11,545 nucleotides of DNA, taken from Victivallales bacterium (GTDB lineage Bacteria; Verrucomicrobiota; Lentisphaeria; Oligosphaerales; Oligosphaeraceae). The DNA is taken from the NCBI GenBank assembly GCA_017963875.1, contig JAGCTA010000554.1, forward strand, positions 1 through 11,545, read 5' to 3'. The notes under the pieces are model-generated. The model searched no databases. It worked only from the letters and a program-made list of their open reading frames with translations, and had not been told where the DNA came from. Both the position numbers and the translations under genes were made by a program. Positions 6,739 to 11,545 of the stretch are shown one piece after another (position 1 is the stretch's first letter; each line of letters begins with the position of its first letter).

Positions 6739-7269
6739 ATGAAGAAGACAGTTTTACTGACAGCAGTAGTGCTAATGTTGTGCGCCTTTTTGAGCGGATG
6801 CCGTTCCGTTGTTCCAAAACATGCCTATTTGCTGATGTCTGACGAAACTATTTCGCCTGTTGAAGGAACACACGTGCAGGTGAAGGTATCCTCCGTTTCA
6901 CTGCCAGCGTACATATCGCGACGGGAACTGGTAAGGATCGTCGATTCAGATCGCGTAACAACTGTCCCTGGCATGATGTGGGCCGAGATGCTGGACAATA
7001 ATGTCAGACGTGTTCTTGAACGAAATCTTGAACGGGCATCTTCTCCTGATGGAAAGCATGTGAATGTGACGTTCGATTTCAGGCATCTTGAACTGACGGA
7101 TCGCGATACTCTACGTCTGGAGGCCGTGGCATTTGCAGAGGGTGCAAAGGAAAACTCGAAGACATTTGCCTTTGAGACACCGCTTGCGGGCCAACCCCAT
7201 GCGGCGCGAGCGTATGGTGCCGCTCTTTCAACGCTTTCAAGGCAAGTCATCCAGTGGCTTCACGAATAA
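6739..7269 (+). CDS. PqiC-like (DUF330/ABC transport auxiliary) lipoprotein
   Basis: 176 residues. A lipoprotein signal peptide ends in L-S-G-C with Cys21 as the lipidated residue. The next residue is Arg, not Asp, so outer-membrane sorting is likely under the Lol +2 rule. The mature part follows the PqiC/DUF330 pattern: Y-L-L near the start, V-K-V-S-S-V-S-L-P-A-Y-I-S-R-R-E-L-V, then M-M-W-A-E-M-L and N-V-R-R-V-L-E-R-N-L. PqiC-type lipoproteins anchor the periplasm-spanning MCE protein PqiB at the outer membrane. The partner here is probably the MCE protein encoded convergently just downstream, whose C-terminal end is PqiB-like. Regulation is probably shared with DedA. No clear terminator follows in the 81 bases before the opposing gene. 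A more distant LptE-like role is less likely. Confidence 0.75.
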   Translation: MKKTVLLTAVVLMLCAFLSGCRSVVPKHAYLLMSDETISPVEGTHVQVKVSSVSLPAYISRRELVRIVDSDRVTTVPGMMWAEMLDNNVRRVLERNLERASSPDGKHVNVTFDFRHLELTDRDTLRLEAVAFAEGAKENSKTFAFETPLAGQPHAARAYGAALSTLSRQVIQWLHE

Positions 7270-7350
7270 AGCGATGTTTCGCGCAGATATCTAAACAGCA
7301 GACGTTTATAATCTAAGAGCCGCTTGCGTTTTTATCTCCTTACGGAATAA

Positions 7351-8712
7351 TCAATCCTTTCTTCCACGCAACAGTGCTTCTGGTTGGTTGTTGAGCATAT
7401 CCGTCAGTGAACGGATGGATTGCGCCGCCTGCCTTGCGTCTTGGATCGCCTTGGTGATTTCCATTTGAAGAGGCGACGTTGGCTCAAGTTTTTTTCTTGC
7501 TTCAGCCAGCAACGCAGAGCCATCGGAAGCCGCCTGGTCCAGTTTTGCCATGGTGCCATTGAGTTTGCCGATGATTTCAGACAATGGCTGTGTTGAATTT
7601 CTGATGACAGAAATGCTGTCGTTTGCATTGGCTATGACTGGCGGAATCTGTTGCTGCAAGGTGTCGATGAATGTTGAAATTTTGTTGATGCTTGTGTCGA
7701 TAGACCCCAGCAGGGCGAACATGGAGGTCGCGGCCACAGGAAGGACTTTCCCCGCAGGCGTATCTGGTGAGACAAACAACTTGATGCGTGAGATGACAGT
7801 ATTTGCATTGGAGAGGATGGAGTTTGCGTTATTCAGGATTTCATCTGTTCGTGGATGGTTGAATTTTGCAAGAAGCGCTTCCAAATTCTGTGCTGATAAC
7901 GTCAATGCCGTGATAAGATTCCTCGTGTCGTCGCCAAATTTCTGAGCATCATTTCCTTCCATGGCACTAATCATCAGGTTCAACCGCTGCATTGTGCTTT
8001 CAAGATTGTCGGCGATGGAAAGGATTTTATTCAACAGACTTTCTGCTTTACCCTTGGAGAAGAAATCGCCGATGACATCCACCATTTTATAAAGTTGTGT
8101 GACCTGGGAGGAAAAATTGTTCTGGTTAAGCGACAGATACAGTCTTTCAAAAGCGGACATCCTTGTGGGGACGACATGCTCGCTGATTAATCTCTGGATT
8201 TCAGGAGTGTTTTTTTCCTCCTGAAAAAGATCCAGTTCAATGAATAACTGTCCCGTCAGATAACTTTGAGTTTGAAGTTGCGCCCTAAGCCCATGCTCCA
8301 GAACCATTTCACGAATCCAATTCTCCATGATTTCCTGTGATGCCTTGGGGTACAATCTTTTAATAAGGCCTTCCACCCATGAATTCGAGCGGTTTTCAGA
8401 GAAGGCAAAGGAATTCGTTATCAACTTGAAAGTGACGTTGATTGGCCACGTGACAGCCGTTGGATTGCCAGAGGCAGTGTGCTTCATTTTATCGAATGAT
8501 AGTTGAATGTCAGTGACTTCCCCGATTTTGATGCCGCGGAACATCACAGGTGCTCCTACGTTGAGGCCGTTGACTGATTTATCAAAGGACGTCGTATAGA
8601 AGATGTTCGCCTCCAGAAGATGTCCTGAACCAAATATCAGAATACAGAAGATGGAGAGGAAAATGGCTCCAAGGACGAAAATGCCGATGGCTGTATGATT
8701 TGTCTTTTGCAT
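7351..8712 (-). CDS. MCE-domain lipid transport protein (MlaD-type with PqiB-like C-terminus)
   Basis: 453 residues. One membrane anchor at ~8-28 leads into an MCE domain at ~36-165, with F-D-K-S-V-N-G-L-N-V-G-A-P-V, then F-R-G-I-K-I-G-E-V, and closing with G-L-R-A-Q-L and S-Y-L-T-G-Q-L-F-I-E-L-D. That last block is characteristic of PqiB/YebT-type MCE domains; an insertion of about 45 residues lies between. Residues ~185-440 are almost entirely helical, Asn/Leu/Ile-rich and suited to a coiled tube. The end (A-A-Q-S-I-R-S-L, N-N-Q-P-E-A-L-L-R-G-R-K) matches the PqiB tail. MCE proteins form hexameric rings that carry phospholipids across the periplasm. A single MCE domain plus long coil is intermediate between MlaD (~180 residues) and PqiB (three domains). 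It is last of the minus-strand set, 30 bases after the ATPase gene, with no clear ribosome site. Confidence 0.82.
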   Translation of the reverse strand: MQKTNHTAIGIFVLGAIFLSIFCILIFGSGHLLEANIFYTTSFDKSVNGLNVGAPVMFRGIKIGEVTDIQLSFDKMKHTASGNPTAVTWPINVTFKLITNSFAFSENRSNSWVEGLIKRLYPKASQEIMENWIREMVLEHGLRAQLQTQSYLTGQLFIELDLFQEEKNTPEIQRLISEHVVPTRMSAFERLYLSLNQNNFSSQVTQLYKMVDVIGDFFSKGKAESLLNKILSIADNLESTMQRLNLMISAMEGNDAQKFGDDTRNLITALTLSAQNLEALLAKFNHPRTDEILNNANSILSNANTVISRIKLFVSPDTPAGKVLPVAATSMFALLGSIDTSINKISTFIDTLQQQIPPVIANANDSISVIRNSTQPLSEIIGKLNGTMAKLDQAASDGSALLAEARKKLEPTSPLQMEITKAIQDARQAAQSIRSLTDMLNNQPEALLRGRKD

Positions 8713-8742
8713 AATGGATGCGGCGGTATTGATGTGTTACGT

Positions 8743-9519
8743 TTATGAATGCTTTTCTCCGCGTGTGAGAAAACGAATGATTTTTTCATCTGTGCTTGAT
8801 GCCAGCATTTCCTTTGGGGGCCCGCTTGCGCGTAACGTCTTTGTTTCTTCGTCAAGGAATATGGCATTCGTGGCGATGGCGAAGATGCTGTCAAGATCGT
8901 GGGTGACGACGACAATCGTCGTTCCAAGGCTGTTTCGCAGTTCAATGATGAGTTCGTCCAGGCGGCGTGCTGAGATGGGGTCGAGTCCTGCCGAGGGTTC
9001 GTCAAAGAAGAGGATATCAGGGTCGAGAGCCATGGCGCGTGCCAACGATGCGCGTTTGATCATGCCGCCCGAAATCTCGGCAGGCAGAAGATTCTCGCAA
9101 CCTGCCAGTCCGACAAGAGCCAATTTTAGGCTTGCAAGTTCCATAATCTGGCTATTGGATAGATTTGTGAATTCCTTTAGCGGGAAAGCGACGTTTTCCG
9201 CCAGGGAAAGGGACGACCACAATCCGCCTGCCTGATACATGATTCCAGAGCGTCTTCGGATGTCATTGCGCGTCTTTTCGTCTGTGGCGAAAAAATCGAT
9301 GCCGTCACGCAGGACTGTTCCTTCTGCTGGAGTTATCATGCCTGTGAGGTGGCGAAGCAGCGTGCTTTTTCCGCAGCCGCTGCCCCCCATGACTATGAAC
9401 GTTTCGCCTTTATTGACAGTGAAGTTCAGGTCATGTTGGATGACTTGCCCGTTGTATGCCATCAGGAGATTTTTCACCTGGATGGGCGGTATGGTGGATG
9501 GTGAGTCTTTTTCAGGCAT
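8743..9519 (-). CDS. mlaF: MlaF-type ABC transporter ATPase
   Basis: 258 residues from ATG 9519. Cytoplasmic ATPase powering phospholipid transport with the permease encoded upstream. Walker A is G-G-S-G-C-G-K-S-T at residues 45-53 (Lys51), the Q-loop glutamine is Gln96 in M-Y-Q-A-G-G-L-W, the signature E-I-S-G-G-M-I-K-R spans 147-155, Walker B is I-L-F-F-D-E-P-S with Asp172 and Glu173, the D-loop is A-G-L-D-P and the switch histidine is His206. Every catalytic element is present. The Q-A-G-G-L-F/W block and L-P-A-E-I-S-G-G-M are typical of MlaF. A TTG at 9543 would add eight residues and overlap the permease gene by 17 bases; I prefer ATG 9519, 7 bases after the permease stop, although neither has a good ribosome site. 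The length is close to E. coli MlaF (269). Confidence 0.9.
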   Translation of the reverse strand: MPEKDSPSTIPPIQVKNLLMAYNGQVIQHDLNFTVNKGETFIVMGGSGCGKSTLLRHLTGMITPAEGTVLRDGIDFFATDEKTRNDIRRRSGIMYQAGGLWSSLSLAENVAFPLKEFTNLSNSQIMELASLKLALVGLAGCENLLPAEISGGMIKRASLARAMALDPDILFFDEPSAGLDPISARRLDELIIELRNSLGTTIVVVTHDLDSIFAIATNAIFLDEETKTLRASGPPKEMLASSTDEKIIRFLTRGEKHS

Positions 9520-9526
9520 GTCAGAA

Positions 9527-10681
9527 CTAGTATTTAAGGACAACGGTTATGATTGTGATGATAAAAGTGGCGATAATCATGCAGATGATGGATGAGACAA
9601 CGGCGGCAGTCGTCGCCTGGCCGACGGCGGTGGAGTTCCGTGCGCAATGCAGTCCGTGATAGCAGCCGCAGATTCCGATGAGAATGCCGAATATCCAGCA
9701 TGTGATGATGCCGACGATGAAATCGTGTGTGGTCGTGGTGGCGCATAGATGCTGGAAATAGGAACTGAAACCTATGCCAGAATAGAGCACGCCAATAAGC
9801 ATGCCGCCAATGACACCCATGAGATCTCCATAGATGCATAGCAGAGGCATAGTGAACATCAGTGCAAGAACCCGAGGAAGTACAAGCAATTCGACAGGGG
9901 ACAGACCCATGGCTGTATAGGCGTCGATTTCCTCATTCGTCTGCATGGATCCGAGTTCGGCGGCAAAGGCCGCCCCCGTCCTGCCTGCCATTACTGTCCC
10001 GACAGTCGTCGCGGACATCATGCGGAGAATACCGAGGCCGACAAGCGTGGATACATAGATTTCCGCCCCGAACATGCGCAGAGGGATGCTGCCGATAAAG
10101 CCGAGGATGATTCCAATGAGCATGCATGTGAAGGAGACAATGAAAATGGCATGGTGACCGCAACGTGCAGTCTGGAATAGTATGTCATGTAGTTTTGTCC
10201 GTGAACGGCCGACAAGAAGCAAGCCACAGGCGGCGGAAAACATTCCGACAAAACCGACCACTGCGATGGTTTTGTGCCAGATCGTTTCCGTCATCATGCC
10301 GATGGAGGATAGGAATCCGCATGAGGCATGAGGTTGAACAAGATGTTTTTCGGGGACTGCAAATGCAAGTCCAAGCAAAGTCACAATGCCTTTAGGCATC
10401 GAATCCCATTTGCAAGTGCAGCCTTTGCCACGGAGCGCAGCGGCAAAATTGAATATGAAAGTGACGAGTGAAGAATTCCATGCCGTGATGCCGACGTCTT
10501 TCAATTCAATGGATTTGGGCATGTCCTGCCGAAGCAGTTGATGCCAATCGGGGCATTTGTCATAATCAAGCCATTCCCCCGATATTTCCAGAATGGCATT
10601 CCCCTCATGGACAACAAGACGTGCTTCCGCAGGAGATGTCGTCGATGCAGTTTCAATGGATTGTCTTGTGCTGATTGTCAT
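9527..10681 (-). CDS. mlaE: MlaE-type permease with N-terminal STAS-like domain
   Basis: 384 residues, against about 260 for E. coli MlaE. Residues ~20-120 form a STAS-like fold (I-L-E-I-S-G-E-W-L, then I-E-L-K-D-V-G, then a W-N-S-S-L-V helix), the equivalent of the separate MlaB protein that stabilises MlaF in proteobacteria. Residues ~135-384 are the MlaE inner-membrane permease: an interface helix, several membrane helices, the hallmark A-G-R-T-G-A-A-F-A-A-E-L-G-S-M (232-246) followed by T-N-E-E-I-D-A-Y, and A-T-T-A-A-V-V-S-S near the end. It pairs with the downstream ATPase and the MCE protein to form the inner-membrane lipid transport complex. ATG 10681 has no visible Shine-Dalgarno. The stop lies 7 bases before the ATPase start, so cotranscription is near certain. 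STAS-MlaE fusions are known in other phyla. Confidence 0.88.
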   Translation of the reverse strand: MTISTRQSIETASTTSPAEARLVVHEGNAILEISGEWLDYDKCPDWHQLLRQDMPKSIELKDVGITAWNSSLVTFIFNFAAALRGKGCTCKWDSMPKGIVTLLGLAFAVPEKHLVQPHASCGFLSSIGMMTETIWHKTIAVVGFVGMFSAACGLLLVGRSRTKLHDILFQTARCGHHAIFIVSFTCMLIGIILGFIGSIPLRMFGAEIYVSTLVGLGILRMMSATTVGTVMAGRTGAAFAAELGSMQTNEEIDAYTAMGLSPVELLVLPRVLALMFTMPLLCIYGDLMGVIGGMLIGVLYSGIGFSSYFQHLCATTTTHDFIVGIITCWIFGILIGICGCYHGLHCARNSTAVGQATTAAVVSSIICMIIATFIITIITVVLKY

Positions 10682-10720
10682 GGAAAACCAAAGTACGCGA
10701 ATTAAAAACGGCAGGGGAAT

Positions 10721-11437
10721 TTAGAACGGAGTATCAAAATCTTCATTGGCCAGTTTAATTGTCTCAGTGATGAAATTATCCACTGCCTGTGATGCCTGCT
10801 GGAACAAGGATTTGGCTGGTTCCAGCATGGGGCCTATTGCAGGAGAAGAGTTGATAATGCACTTTTCCAGCAAATTCTGTGCGTTTTTAAGATTGTTCTG
10901 AGAACGTTTGGCGTATGCGATGGATTCTGCGAATTCCCTGTTTGGGAAAAGTTCCGCTATCGCCTGTCCTGAAGACAAGTGAGCCATTGCAGTCAAAGTC
11001 AAAATGTTGATCATGTCCTGGGTATTATTTTCCAGGATGGTGCTTGAGAAGATATTGCAGACGGTAAGCGCAACGGAGCCAGTCATGGAACACATGAGGT
11101 TGCTGAGGTTTTGGAACTTCTCTTCCTTTTTAATCAGTTCTTCTGACTTGCCAGATGGCAGGTCTTTGAGAAACTCCTCGAAATCCTCTTCGTCATTTTC
11201 CCGTTCATGTTCATCTTCCTGTTTTTCCTGTTCCTGGTCAAGACCGTATGAACTGCAAATATCAAGAAAACCATTGACAATGGAGTTGTCATATTTGTCT
11301 TCAAGCCTGTCTAGGATAATATCCTCGAATGACGGAAGGGGAAAATAGACTCGCATGAGAGAATAATAGTCCCGTGCGACCTTGTCGGTGATTTTCAGTT
11401 TGTTTTCAACTTCGTTTGCAGCGTGGTTAATGTCCAT
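10721..11437 (-). CDS. Unknown acidic helical protein
   Basis: 238 residues, family not recognised. No signal peptide or clear membrane helix, so probably cytoplasmic. Residues 1-65 look helical with scattered aromatics (Y-Y-S-L-M-R-V-Y-F). Residues 67-91 are a highly acidic, probably disordered stretch of Asp and Glu (D-Q-E-Q-E-K-Q-E-D-E-H-E-R-E-N-D-E-E-D-F-style run). Residues 100-238 are predicted helical, with a moderately hydrophobic part at ~114-150 (S-V-A-L-T-V-C-N-I-F) and a Gln/Asn/Ala-rich, perhaps coiled C-terminal part. It ends 39 bases before the MlaE-type gene on the same strand, so it may head that operon, but nothing in its sequence ties it to lipid transport. Coding reality rests on a 717-base open frame, a plausible ATG start and a non-random composition. 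No function is proposed. Confidence 0.7.
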   Translation of the reverse strand: MDINHAANEVENKLKITDKVARDYYSLMRVYFPLPSFEDIILDRLEDKYDNSIVNGFLDICSSYGLDQEQEKQEDEHERENDEEDFEEFLKDLPSGKSEELIKKEEKFQNLSNLMCSMTGSVALTVCNIFSSTILENNTQDMINILTLTAMAHLSSGQAIAELFPNREFAESIAYAKRSQNNLKNAQNLLEKCIINSSPAIGPMLEPAKSLFQQASQAVDNFITETIKLANEDFDTPF

Positions 11438-11459
11438 GATATAGATGCGAAAATGGAAA

Positions 11460-11489
11460 GTTAAACATGTGGAGATATTTCGCTGACAA
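11460..11489 (-). promoter_or_regulatory. Candidate promoter of the minus-strand operon
   Basis: Read on the minus strand, TTGTCA (11489-11484, one mismatch to TTGACA) is followed after 18 bases by TTTAAC (11465-11460, four of six matches to TATAAT). Transcription would begin near 11453, about 16 bases before ATG 11437. The -10 is mediocre and there is no ribosome site in between, so this is tentative. Confidence 0.3.
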
Positions 11490-11545
11490 AAAAGAAATAC
11501 AGGAAAAATAACTCACCAAAATCGTTTATTTCGCAGTGGCTCTTA

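Noticed and set aside
7270..7350. Bidirectional terminator between the converging genes
   Set aside because: Only a 4-bp GCGA/TCGC stem and an unpaired T-run (TTTTT near 7330) are visible; no convincing hairpin.
1..11545. CRISPR array, tRNA, rRNA, insertion sequence or attachment site
   Set aside because: No regularly spaced direct repeats, tRNA-like T-arm, rRNA signature, transposase motif or flanking long repeats were seen on reading through.

Overview
The window reads as a piece of a Gram-negative chromosome with about 50% GC. The gene set and style (GntR/LacI hybrid regulator, secreted carbohydrate-active protein, tandem alpha/beta-hydrolase, MCE lipid transport) best suggest the PVC superphylum, perhaps Lentisphaerota (Victivallales-like). 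That placement is inference from gene content; there is no rRNA or other marker here.

Left half (1-5354, all + strand): four closely spaced genes separated by 28, 22 and 43 bases. They are the C-terminal part of a PIG-L/LmbE deacetylase cut by the window edge, a GntR-type winged-helix regulator with a LacI-like effector domain, a secreted protein with a probable TIM-barrel glycosidase-like domain plus a C-terminal jelly-roll, and a 639-residue protein with two alpha/beta-hydrolase halves, the first with an intact acetylxylan-esterase-like triad and the second with a degenerate nucleophile elbow. Together they look like a locally regulated unit for removing acyl groups from, and processing, a sugar polymer or amino sugar.

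Middle (5355-6049): no intact gene. The first part holds the broken remains of an M55-family D-aminopeptidase (DppA-like). It has an in-frame TAG and a frameshift and no recognisable C-terminal part, yet four metal-ligand positions are still readable. The rest has a perfect TATAAT box and a run of overlapping inverted repeats ahead of the next gene, a candidate structured leader or small RNA.

Right half (6050-11437): a DedA-family membrane protein and a PqiC-like lipoprotein form a tight + strand pair. They converge on a minus-strand set reading 238-aa acidic unknown, MlaE-type permease with a fused N-terminal STAS-like domain, MlaF-type ATPase, and an MCE protein with PqiB-like features. No mlaC, mlaA or free mlaB is visible. 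The most coherent reading is an MCE phospholipid transporter in which a long MCE/coil protein and an outer-membrane lipoprotein bridge the periplasm (PqiBC-like) but which is powered by an MlaFE-type ABC engine. The lipoprotein sits in an opposing transcription unit with DedA, itself a lipid-transport-related family. No CRISPR array, tRNA, rRNA, insertion sequence or strong intrinsic terminator was seen.
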